64,000 nt of DNA from Durusdinium trenchii (Eukaryota > Sar > Dinophyceae > Suessiales > Symbiodiniaceae), in the NCBI GenBank assembly GCA_963970005.1, contig CAXAMN010006446.1:1250793-1314792 (forward strand), written 5' to 3'. Within the stretch, counting starts at the first letter, position 1. The number at the start of each line of letters is the position of its first letter. A program made the position numbers and the translations under genes. The notes below the pieces were generated by a model, which saw only the letters and a list, made by a program, of their open reading frames with translations, was not told the DNA's origin and did no database searches. Shown here one piece after another: positions 1 through 10,826 of this stretch.

Positions 1-462
1 GGACGCTCCTATAGGTCAGTTTGTTCTTATAGGAAACTTCCGCCGCCGGCTTGCCCGGGAACTAATTGAAAACATTATCGCTTGCAAATTACGTATCATA
101 ACATCTGCCCTTCTCTGGACAACATTGAGATATTTAAGCCACTGGACAACACTAGGTAAAAGCTAGCAAACCAAAAAAGGTGGACTTTTGGGGGGGTTAG
201 CATATATATATATGTGTGTGTCCGTGACTGGTTGCTTCACTCGCCCCTCGGCTCCGGACATGAGGTTGTGGGAGCGCCTGCAAGCACGCTGTACCGGCGT
301 TGGTTTTACCAGGGCACCGCAGTGCAGAGCTGGGGTGCAACCAAGGCACCGTTCTCGCCCCTTCCTGATCCCAAGACGTCCTAAAATGGCTTGCTGGAAG
401 CTTGGATCATCTCCTGGGGAAGGATACCAATGGGCTCGAGGTCATCGAGGCGACATCTGCAC
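1..462. other. Left edge, no gene seen
   Basis: Open frames here are short, lack recognisable motifs and overlap on opposite strands. A short TA/TG simple repeat lies at about 201-222. I see nothing that supports a gene. Confidence 0.6.
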
Positions 463-745
463 TTTGGAGCTTGGGCTGCCATGTGGCTGTGTGCAGGGTG
501 TTGGTGCCACTGCAGGGTGGCGCTGCCTAATCCGTGGTGAGAACGGGCCAGGTTTCGATTTTTTAAACTTCTGTAGCGTTGGAGCTTGAGCTGGTGCCAG
601 ACGCTGGAGCTTGGGTGTTGGTGCCACTGCAGGGTGTCGCTGCCAGATCTGTGGTTAGAATAGGTCACGTTCCGATATTTTACGTTCACCTGTAGCATTG
701 GAGCTTGGCCAGATGTCTGGCCGTGTGCACTTTGGAGCTTGGGTA
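463..745. repeat. 117-bp tandem duplication
   Basis: A unit beginning GGGTGTTGGTGCCACTGCAG at about 496 recurs at about 613 with substitutions and small indels. Partial copies of its end (TTGGAGCTTGGG) lie near 464 and 733. The spacing is about 117 bp. Minus-strand frames across it look repetitive only because of the duplication, so I do not call a gene. Confidence 0.75.
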
Positions 746-3700
746 TTGGAATCCATCCAAGACACACCAGAAAAAACAGTTAAGCCCATGGCCTTTAAGA
801 TAATTTTTGATTTTCAGAAGCGTGCTGAATCAAGACCACAGCCAAGGTGCTTCATACAGGTAGCTTTTTAACCGGTGAGAAAAAGTGAACCACAGCTCAA
901 CTTTTATTTGCAAATGAAATTGATTGACCTCCCACAAACCTTCCGCACGCTTCTGAAAATTCCAGGCTTCCAAAACATGGGCTCGTGAAAGTTATATACT
1001 ACTTGGCACTCCGTGCTTTTTCCCTCACCTTCTCCACACAAATGTGTATCAAAGGCATTATCGAAGAGCTCCTTGCCCAAAAGGCATCCAAGACCAAGCA
1101 CTCGAGTAACAAGAAGCTACTATAGGGGCTCCTGGCCATACTACTAGGAGCGATCGGACGCTATGAACGGGTCTCCTGGCATCGCTACGAACGGAGCATT
1201 CTTACTAATCCCGAGTACCTATTAAAAAGCGGACCCCTATTAAAAAAAAGTCATGTCGGATCCCCGTAAATACGGTTTATATTTGTCTTTAAATTACCGC
1301 CCTTTCAAGCCGCTACTAAACTACCAACATGGCCAATTTTGGAGGGGTGTTTCTTATTAGGTTCCAAAATCAACCGTAACTGCCCACCTCTGTCCGCCCT
1401 GTCTATCCACCATGACACGCCGCGCTTACACCAGCAGGCTTTCCTTCCCCCAATGGCACGGACTCACGCAAACGCGCTTGCCACCGAGGTCATGCAACAC
1501 CGCATGGCACAGCGACATCACCTTTCGAAAGCTTTAGCTGTTAGTCTACTGAAGAATCACTAGTCTAATGAAGGTTTTTGTAGGGGAAAAGGAAGACCCT
1601 TCGATCTGGAGGTTTTTTTGCATTTTTGATATGAGTTTAATAAATGATTTTGTATAACTTTTTCCTGGATTACTTTGTGGTTTTGAAACTCTTTCCAGGT
1701 GACCCTATTTTGGACCCCCCCGATTTCAGGGACCATTAGAAAAAATGCGACCGAGGTTTCCTTATTAGGGGGGGCGGGGCCTCGTGTTTTTTAATAGGTG
1801 GAAGGGATTACTAGTATCCCTTAACCTCATAGGCAGGTGGCGGTGAGCGGGACTCACCCGACGTCATCAACATCTACCGGTTTTTTGCCCTGCCCGGTTC
1901 AGCGTTTCCTCTCCCAAGACTTGCTTGCCCGCTATCCGAATTCCACTCTTTTCTCCCCTTCCCCTTCCCGTCCGGACTCCACAACATACAACAAACATCA
2001 CCCCTTCCAAATGTCTCTCTCCCCACCTGAAAACCTCCCCCCCCCCCCCCTCCCACGTACCCTCCCGAGACGTCCACGACCTCGTCGTGGGCGCCAGGAG
2101 CTGCGGCAGCGCCGAGGCCAAAACGAGTCCCGGATCCCAGACATCAGCGCCTGACGGGTGGGTTCTGATCCCACTGTTGGGACCGATCACGGCCGGTCAG
2201 AGGACGGGAAGGCTGTGTCAAACGTGTTGCCATGGGGGAACATCGGGGTGAATGAGCGGGGAATCTCGCCGAGTTCATGGATCAACAAACACATAGCTGG
2301 ATCACTACGGGCTATATAGATGTGTTATGCAGTATATGATTACATTACCCAATTCTTGGAGGTGTATTGGGACTGGATAACTAGCTTTCATGTGGTTTCC
2401 TCCTTGGCGGGACTGTCCTGCTGATCCCCCAGCGGTCGCATGGGCGCTGTCTCGTCATTTGTTTCACTCACGGGCACTAAGCCGATACCACTTCGAAGCC
2501 ATACCTGTCATCAGCCGATCGAAGCGGCTGATTCACATACATCTTCCCAACACCCAGACACGACCTGTTTGGGACTGGCATAGGTTTGGGCACTATACCA
2601 GATCGAAACCAGTTCAAGTCCGAGAGCATCCAAGTCTCAACAGCAACAGCTTTGTACATAGACATAGACATGGCCGAGTGATCCAAGAAGAGTCGAGTCA
2701 CTCTCATGCTATAGTCATGAATTTCACGCCTATGGACCTCTGACCGCAAAACAGTCCAACGAGGAACACGCGTGTGGAACACGCCGCGTGTTAGGTCTTC
2801 TCACTCGCCTAAGGTCTTCATGTCGCGAGGAACCTCTCTGCGCGGGAAAACGTCGAAGAAGTTCGTTCAGAGGTGTCTGTATAGTTCCCATCCCAAGGCC
2901 TGTGGAGGCCCAACAATGAGGGTCGTGGAACTCAATCTCATCACGCTCGGACTGCGCAGGCACTGCGATCGGCAGCCGTAGCGCAGGACGCCCCCAGGGT
3001 GCGCACTGGTCGCCGGGCGTGCCACTGCGCAGCACATGCCTGGCGAGCAGGTTGGAGGGGCGGATGGGTGGTGGAAAGGGGCATGCCAGTTGAACAACTC
3101 GTGAAGTTGAACGCCAGTGACTGTCTTTTCCACCGGACCCATGATCAGAATCCAAGCAGCATCCAAGTGGCCCATTAGAGCAATCCGGGGTTGATTGCAA
3201 CCTTCGGATAGTTCATTGCGTCAATGCACCAAAGACTCAGACTTTGATCACAATTCCTTTGATCCATCCATGGTCAACTGGCTCAACCACCTATAGCTCA
3301 AAACTGTTCCCAGAATGTAAGAACAACTGGCGAACAAAACCAAAACGAATCAAAGTATGCAGGCACTCCATGGGATTGGCACATGTGCCACCCCATTGAC
3401 CCCTTTTCCACCGCCCAAATGTATGTACATATGCCTGTCCCAGACAGATCAGACAGGTCGTGTCCGGGTAATGCTTGACAAAACAAAGCATGTGGAGATC
3501 GATTTGATTCACCTTATTTGGTTGTGCATTTTAGAGGCCCGACCCAGTTGCTCCTCCTGGAAGAAGGAGGAGCATAGACCAAACCCATCATGTTGTCAAC
3601 AACCGTGATATAGAGACACGCGCACTTGATTAAAACAGAATCCTTGCCATTGAAAAAACATAAACCCATCTTGATCATCTTGCTAAGACACCATGCAGTT

Positions 3701-3870
3701 GATTAAACAATCCGAACAAAACGTCACTCAAACACTTGCTCTTGACCCTCCCACCGGATGAATGTCTCGTTAGACTGCTCTCCACCCTCGCCCATGTGCG
3801 TGGCACCACCCCACCGCCCGCATGCGTCCGCGCCTGGAGATGTCCAATCGACTGGCCTTGGGCGACCGGT
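746..3870. other. Non-coding stretch, no gene supported
   Basis: This 3.1-kb stretch has only short frames with no motif, and the longer ones (near 1840-2250 and 2390-3200) overlap each other on both strands. A C-rich patch is at about 2037-2055, and a short palindrome around TACTAGTA is near 1810. It may be intergenic or intronic. Confidence 0.5.
1146..1196. repeat. Short dispersed repeat, copy 1
   Basis: The motif GGAGCGATCGGACGCTA with flanking CTACGAACGGAGC words recurs at 45112-45146. The two copies are divergent and too short to classify. They show that this sequence is dispersed in the genome. Confidence 0.45.
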
Positions 3871-4022
3871 GAGACGAGCCCAGGTCATACTGGATCGACA
3901 TGAGACGAGCCCAGGTAAACCTGGTCGTATGAGGTCGTATGGTTGGCTCGTCTCTTAGGTGTCTCCTGAGTATTCTGGGTTCGTATGATGTCGTAGGAGT
4001 ATTCTGGGCTCGTCTCTTAGGA
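3871..4022. repeat. Palindromic (MITE-like) element
   Basis: GAGACGAGCCCAG occurs at 3871-3883 and 3902-3914, and its exact reverse complement CTGGGCTCGTCTC lies at 4004-4016. A second GGCTCGTCTCTTAGG occurs at 3945-3959 and 4008-4022. The segment can fold as nested hairpins and resembles a small miniature inverted-repeat element. I could not confirm a target duplication. Confidence 0.55.
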
Positions 4023-5680
4023 CTACCTGCTTGGGAAGTAGCTTTTGGTCCTCCTACCCGGTTTCTCGTTGGAGCTCCAGGTGTGGACCCAAAGGCAAGT
4101 TGGTGCCAATACCATGGTAAAAGGGTCAGCCTCAAGAGTGGAGGGCGACTCATGTGGTCTGGGTGCAAAAAAGGAATCACATGGACTTCCTTGAAGTTCA
4201 CATGAGTGATGACACGTCGTGTGAAAAAGGCAAGTGGCAGGTAAAATACGTGGCAAATTAGCTTCTCGACCCGTCCTGCGGTTGATTTGACTGGACCAAG
4301 TGATGCTTCCCGCAATCTTCTCTAAATCTTTGCCCTCGAAAAGCCCAAACACCCGCCCAGGAAGATGTTCACCCACCAAAAACACCTCCCGCTGTTGAAA
4401 CGTGTCATCAAGCCTGCGGGCCATCCACCAGTGGCGGTAAAGCACTGGTCAAAGCTATCCGAATGGACCCCATGAGTCCCCAACCACCTTGACGCATCTC
4501 ATTGAAGTCCATCCTAAACCGATGGATGGCTTGAATGTAGCTCCCCATGGTGCTACACTCTAGCACTGCGGCACAAATGGCAGTCCCCAGACAGGTCGGC
4601 AGTCCCATGGGTATCTCATCCTCTCTCATCCAAACGGGAGTCTCAAATCCCAATTGGTCGCCCAAGTCAAGGACCCCTTCTACAGGATCTATAGCTATAG
4701 AGGAGACCTTCAAGTATACCTGGATGTTCTAACTATGCAAATGTTCTGCCTTTCAAACGTACAACCAAAATACTGTAACAGAAATGGTTGGTATAGCCCC
4801 TAAACGGCATCCGGCATCCCAAGGATTAGGTATGCTGCACTCCCCCAACAAAAAATTGGCAAGCTCATCGTACTCCTTGTAATTTCGGATGGAACATACA
4901 TCTTAATCTGAGATTATTCGAGTGTGGTTCTTCAATAGGAAGAAGCACCCAACCGATGGGTTTGAGTCTCACCGGAGGTCACTGGTCCCCATCTCGTTTC
5001 GGCCGGTCCGGGGCCAACCGGGTAGGACTCATGTGGACTGTCACAGAAATGACCACCTCAAAAGGGACATGTCTGAACATCCTCCCTCGCGCTAGGAGTA
5101 CCACGCAAAACACATATAGTGACCTACAGTAGCTCGGAGAGAATCATGCACGCAACCTTGAGTTCCTCTCCATATACATGGGCATGACAGGCTGGACAAA
5201 AAGGTGCACCAATTGAAATCATAATGGAAGTGGAGTGCACCACGTAATTGGTCTTCGGATTTCATGGTCCGAACGGGAACGGGGGCCATCCACACCATGA
5301 TGATTCCGGCTCCACTGCCATATCGTCCAAAGGTGGTTAGGTTAGACCCCAAAAAAACCACCCCAACCACCGAACCGAAACGGAGGTAGGCCAGGAACCC
5401 CTCTAATGATTCCCCCTCCGGCGGCTTCGAGGCTTCGTCCGACCTTGCCACGTTCGTCTCCCCCGCGCTCCGTTGCTTGGGACGCGGTGCTTCGTGCAGC
5501 TGGTAGGGCAATGGAAACAAAAGCCCATACCTCTCGCCCGTGGGCCGCAAGGGATCCGGACCGAACGGAAAGGAGGTCGTTAAGACGAGCGTGTCGTTTC
5601 GTGTAAAGTAGATCACGTGACGGTCACGTAGGGAAGGATAAGAAAGGTCCTTATAACGAAGACTTGTGTAAATTTAGGGG
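4023..5680. other. Non-coding stretch with one doubtful minus-strand exon
   Basis: Most of this stretch has no supported gene. On the minus strand near 5510-5380 an acceptor-like CAG precedes an open, charged stretch (start LHEAPRPKQR) whose frame stays open to about 5092. It has the composition of a coding exon, but no neighbour exon, motif or start codon supports it. It could equally be chance. Confidence 0.3.
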
Positions 5681-5694
5681 CCACTTTAAACTAG
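5681..5694. repeat. Target-site duplication, 5' copy
   Basis: CCACTTTAAACTAG occurs here and identically at 21191-21204. The two copies bracket all of the retroelement reading frames, with the GAAA tail directly before the right copy. A perfect 14-bp direct repeat in this arrangement is expected of a target-primed (LINE-type) insertion. Confidence 0.85.
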
Positions 5695-5982
5695 GGCCCA
5701 AACTCGCCGCACAAGTGTGCGGAACTTTTGAAGGCCCCAGTGCATTCGTGCACGTACTCGTGTTCTGTCCTTCCTTCTTCTCGAGCCATAGCGGCCTCTC
5801 CAAGCTGGCACAGAAGAGCTAGACGACATCGGTCGCTAGCTCGTGCCTTCCTCCGCAGCTGCAAGCTGCGAACCTCGCTGACTTGGTCAGCCAAGGCTCG
5901 ATACCTAAGGTGTGCTGGTTTGCTGGCAGGCCACCATTCGAAGGTGGTATACCAACGACATCCCTGCATATATCAGGAGACG
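5695..5982 (+). other. 5' untranslated region of the retroelement
   Basis: This lies between the target duplication and the first likely ORF1 start. It contains a near-perfect palindrome (CCGCACAAGTGTGCGG, 5707-5722) that could form a hairpin at the RNA 5' end. Frame 1 is open from 5728, but the residues before 5983 are Arg/Ser/Cys-rich and look non-coding. The Met at 5983 starts a lysine-rich protein in the usual ORF1 style. Confidence 0.5.
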
Positions 5983-7189
5983 ATGCCATGGTCCACTTGG
6001 AACCAGACCCAGTATCAGAAATGGGACAAATCCAAGGGCAAGCAAGAGAAGGAGAAGCCCAAGCCCGAGAAGGCAGAGAAAGGCAAGATGACCTTTATAG
6101 GCTACGATGGAAAGAAAGTAGATGTTCAGGAAGAGCGGCATGGTGCGCCATCATCTTCGGCATCATCTACTTCAGTGGAGGCTGTCTTGAAGGAAGAGAA
6201 TCGCCTGCTCAAGGAAGCCATGCGTCAGATCCGAGATGGCAAGGATGTCCAACTTGCAGAGGATCCAGAAATTGGCCCACTCTTGGAGAAAGACCCACGA
6301 GAGAGCTTGAAAGAGAGGCAGAAGATGCTCAATCAAGAAAGGAAGACAATCAACAGGGTCGAGAAGATCCGTGCCTCGATTCTCGAAGAAGAGAAGAGGT
6401 TTGCAGGCTGGAAGCGGTTCATGGATGCTGGCATGAAACAAGAAGCCCAACGACATGCAAGTACTATGGAGCGAGCTTGCAGCAGAGTTGAAGGAGGCAG
6501 AGAAGAATGGCCAGCAGATCGATGCGGAAATGGAACAACCTGGAACTCCGACCAACATAGAACTCACGGAGGTGAAGCATCAGCTCAGCGAGTTCATGAC
6601 CTATGCAGCCATGATGGAGAAGAGACAGATGCAACTTACAGAGCAGCTGAGCGCTGTATGTGGGGCAATGCAAGCAACAGGGATCTTGGGCTTGCGACCG
6701 GGGTCGCCACAGCAACCGATCCTGCCAAGAGAAAACGGTATGAGCCTAGCTGCAACGGGGGTCATCGAGGTTTCGGCGGAGGACAACGAGCGTACCAGAT
6801 CGGAAAAAAGAGAGCGGCCATCCGAGAAAGAGGACCAGTATGCAGAATGGTTGCAGCAAGACATTGGATCGGACGAGGTGGCGCTACAGTTGGGACAGCT
6901 CAGCGATGCTTGCCAAACGGCAATTTTGAGCCAGATCGACAAGGCGCCTCTTCAGTACAAGTCCAGAGAACAATTTGGACATCTCGTCCAGACGATCCAG
7001 AAGGAAGAGAGCAACCAAGCAGAAGCCAATCAGAAGGGAATGGAACTTCCCAATGTCCTGCCTTTCCGGAAGATGGGGAGAGAGAGGAGAAGGGATGCCA
7101 ATACGCCCTATCAGACCCCTCCGGCATCAAGGAGATCGACGGCGGGAGTGTCGCCGAATGCAGGGAAGCTCAACGGCCTGGACTCCTGA
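5983..7189 (+). pseudogene. Retroelement ORF1, coiled-coil protein (frameshifted)
   Basis: This is probably the RNA-binding structural protein that non-LTR elements encode ahead of the polymerase. Frame 1 from Met 5983 (MPWSTWNQTQY) runs through a Lys/Glu-rich patch and a long heptad-like stretch (ENRLLKEAMRQIRDG, QKMLNQERKTINRVEKI). Near 6460 the coding sense moves to frame 2, which continues the coiled coil (WSELAAELKEAEK) and ends at a stop at 7187-7189. About 400 residues in all. I see no CCHC knuckle or RRM. The frame change is a single indel, so this copy is broken. The role is inferred from position and composition. Confidence 0.65.
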
Positions 7190-10083
7190 GGGCTGAGCTT
7201 GGGTATAATCATGGGTTTTGCGCCAATTTTCAAGGCTGCATCCATGAGCATGAGTGGTTTCTTTTCGGTTTTGAATCATGCGGAACAAACCTAGCCTTAG
7301 ACGGTTTGGGAAGCATCGGCCTGGTCGGTGGAGACTTTAAAGCCGCTGGCCTTGGAATGGCATGGGTGCCATCCTCCTTGGGGACTTTGGGTTCCTTGAA
7401 TGAGGTCTTCTATGGCCTCTCTTCTTTTGTTGACTATTTTCAAAGAAAGAACGTAGCTAATGCCTGTGACATCTCTTCCTGCTGCCTAGGTTTTGGAAAT
7501 CTAGGCGCATTTCTTCCTGACTGGGTTGTTCACGGGGTTGCTGTACAGATCTTCTTTTTGATTTGGTCGACGATCATTACACGGGCCCTTCTTTTGGTGA
7601 GTGAAGGATTTCGAAACAATCGGAAATGCCATGTCAAGTTGCCAACACTTGACAATATTCGGATGATAGTAGTGATGATTGTGCTTAGTGCCCTCTGCAA
7701 CGGAGCAATTCTCGAGTCTAGGCCTTGGGGAATGGCTGGAGTGACTGGAAATGATGTTGCTGTGGGTTTTCTTTGGGCACATGTTTTCATTATTCTCAGC
7801 CTTGCAGTTGTGAGCTGTCGACGACTAATTTGTGAAAAGAATCTCAAGCTACCGCCTGCTATCTTTGTTGGCAAGCGACGATTGGCCGTGAATACTAGCT
7901 CTGCTGCATCAATGCGGATGAGAGGACTACTGATCCTTGGGAACATTCTCTGCTCTCAGGCGATTCCTGTCCTTAACAATATAGATCCGGCTCCTGATTG
8001 GCATGCTCCTAGTCTGAGTGAGTCAGTCCCGGCCTACCAGAGCCCTGAGTCGGAAGAGTGTTCTAGGTGGTCCTCCTTGCCTTGTGGGACACCTAGCTGC
8101 TACAGTGGTTTTGACGACCGCAAAGAAGGCCAAGGCTTAGGAGAATCTGCTGACAATTTTGATGGAACTGAAGTGGGGGACAAGTCCCCCTCGGTCTCCG
8201 ATTTTTGGGTTGCGCAGTCAATAGAACCTCCTTTTTGCCGGTTTGATTTGCCTAATTCTAGGCATGATCAAGATTTTGCCAAGCCAGATTTTGTGCCTAC
8301 GGCTGTTGCGACCAAGCCGGAAAGCAAGTATGGCGACCCCTCTATCTCTGACTACTCAAGCCTCATGCAGCGCAGTGAATTCCGCTTCCTTCCTGACCCA
8401 TTGCTAGGATATGTCTGGGGTGTCACTCAGGCAAGCACTTCGGTCGTTGTCACCTGGCTGCATACATGGGACAGGAGAAATTCATGGTCACATGTGAGGA
8501 AAGATGCTGTGATTAGTGGCAGAGAATTAGTTAGAGACCAAATCGTAAGGATCTGGCGCGACTATCAGGTTAGGCCTACAGTGACAATCATGCCGATTAG
8601 GCCCCAGCCTGATTTCGAACTGGCGCGCAGACCATCATTCCTTCTTTCGCCAGTATCGTTAGAAGCTTGGATTGGTTTCCTGGCTGTTGTGCGAACACCG
8701 CACCAGTATACTGTTGGAACCTTTCTGATGTATTCTAGAGGAATGCCGATGGTGCAAGAGGTCTTCCAAGTGACGATGCCGAATAACCAATGTGTGTGGA
8801 CCACAAATTGCTGGATTGTGATGGATGGTCGAGTCTATGATTTCTGGTCATTTGTGCCCATTTTCGAAGGAGCGTACATACGTATTTTTGAAGTGGATCC
8901 AGCCCCTTCAAGTGAGGCAACGACCTGCTCTGCTGGGGCAGACTCCTCTGTCCTTTCAGATTCTTGGCCAGGCGATGATTCCAGCCAGTTCAGCAATGCA
9001 TCAGACTGGACCCAAATGCAAGGGGATAACACTGCAACCCCTGAGGATGACAACGAAGAGGCTAGTAGCATTATGCAAATCTGGAGGAAAAATGCACAGC
9101 CTTTATCCTCTTTTTTGGTCGAGACTGAGTTACAATATCCATCATCAGATGCAGACGTGCTCCGAGATGCTTATCTTCGTGTTTTCGAGCAGCAAGGTGA
9201 CCTGATCATTACGATCAAGTCATATCTGCATTGTTGGAGTGGCACGCCGGTTCGAACGTCAGTTCAAATCCGAGCCAGTGAAGGACAACATCTGACAAAG
9301 CAGGTTTTGGAAGCATGGAGGTGCTTAGGGAACCGTCATTTGAAAGCATTTTTCGTCTACCCTACTCCTAGAAGAGGACTAAGGAGAACGTCGATGCCGA
9401 TTGTTCTCCTACGGGATGCTATGGATGACCATCTCTTGACAATTTACGTAGAAATGCACGCTATGCCGTTTACGACTGCAAGTGTGCAATTTGCGCCAGG
9501 CTCTACATTAAGGGATATTGTTCAACTTGTTCTCGGAAGGACAATAGCCCCAAATGAGCATTTCGTTGCTAGAGATATGGCGAAGCCAAGGTGGGTGATC
9601 GCACCCCTACATGAGGTCCGGACTCAGAATGGAGCATATCTGGTGGTCTATGTGAAGAGTCCTGAATCAGCCTGCCATTCTCATGATGGGATGTATGGGG
9701 ATCAGGTCAACATGATGCAAACTACCATTACTGCAAAGAACTCGGTGGACTTTAGAGGGCTAGCTTTGGATAGCCCCCTCTTTGCTTTCTGGAGCGATTT
9801 TGCAGCATTTGCACGAGATAGTGGTGGGCCGACGGTCTCCATTGTCACGCATGGACTACGTGCCATCCATGTTGAGGCTAGAAAAATTGACTTGACAAGA
9901 CGTATATGGCATAATGATGAAGAGCTTATCCGGAATCTCCGAGACCTTTGGCGTGATTATCTAGGACGTCAAGATGATCTTTCTGTTGTCACTGTTGTCC
10001 CAGCAGTAGAAGAAGCTGCCCTGAGAAGTGAGCTGCAGTTGTGGACCTCTGGCCTAGTCTTGGGGGTGTGCCTTTGCTCGTCC
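7190..10083 (+). pseudogene. Retroelement ORF2, N-terminal segment (hydrophobic region and first modules)
   Basis: Frame 1 is open here. The start is uncertain: a Met at 7211 in frame 2 opens a short stretch that would need a shift near 7290. The first ~270 residues contain four hydrophobic stretches, around FFLIWSTIITRALLLV, MIVVMIVLSALCNG, VGFLWAHVFIILSLAVV and LLILGNILCSQAIPVL. They could be membrane helices, which is odd for a retroelement. From about 8359 the repeated modules start, each with a W/I-rich stretch such as RDQIVRIWRDY, an IMPIRPQP-type end and an acidic linker. No enzyme motif is visible. Near 10080 the sense passes to frame 3. Confidence 0.6.
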
Positions 10084-10826
10084 AATGGACTAATGCGATG
10101 ACTAAGAATCGTCAGCTAATGTCCTTTCGAGGCAATGCCCGTCTATCCTTCGATGATGTTCTGCGCTACTGTGAAAGTCCTTGGGATCGAACAGATACAA
10201 CTGTCTTCCTCTACCACACCTCTCGACGGCAGTACAACCGACACACATCCTTTGAGGTGCAGCCTGGGCAGAGATTGGATATCGATTATTGGGAAGGCAG
10301 ATGTATCATCCAAGAGGACCATGCAGAGCTGGCCAGAGATAACACTGCAACTCCGGATGAACAGAAGGAACAACTTCAAGAGTCTCCCTCTGATGACCAT
10401 AGTTTCGTACAGCTCAGCCTGCTTAGTCAGACGGAACTTGAGGAGCACAGACTGCCGTATGACGAGCCTAGATATGGTGTATTAATGATCAACCGGGCTA
10501 TAGCAGCAGAGAATGATATCCTTCGTGCTTATCTGCATGCAACAAGTGGTGTGGTTCAGGGCCCTGTATGGTCTATCCACACATGGATGCTCAAGATGGG
10601 ATCGAAAATGCTTGCATTTGCGAGAGTTTGTATTCTCCAGCAACGGGTCCATTTTACCAAGTCGCTGATACAAATCTGGGCTGACGTCGTTGAAGACGAG
10701 TCCTTCGGTGTCACTGTTAGCGACCCAACGGGAACATCGCTCTCGCTACGTGTACAGCCGGTTGACTTGATTGGGATACCGATGATGGCCTTGCGCGCTG
10801 GTTTTCGAGCGTTTTTGCTCGTATAG
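10041..10826 (+). pseudogene. Retroelement ORF2, segment in frame 3
   Basis: This continues the module array after a frame change near 10080. It contains the DDHSFVQ linker and the next module, with SIHTWMLKMG and SLIQIWADV matching the strand and IW-D pattern of the neighbouring modules. The frame closes at 10826, but coding sense has already moved to frame 2 near 10795 (FARIGSF, AILVHRG, ADELVRLIGYAE). It is not a separate gene. Confidence 0.6.

Noticed and set aside
1837-3200. Several 100-156-residue frames on both strands
   Set aside because: They overlap each other, are Pro/Arg/Ser-rich as expected from C-rich DNA, and contain no motif or plausible borders.
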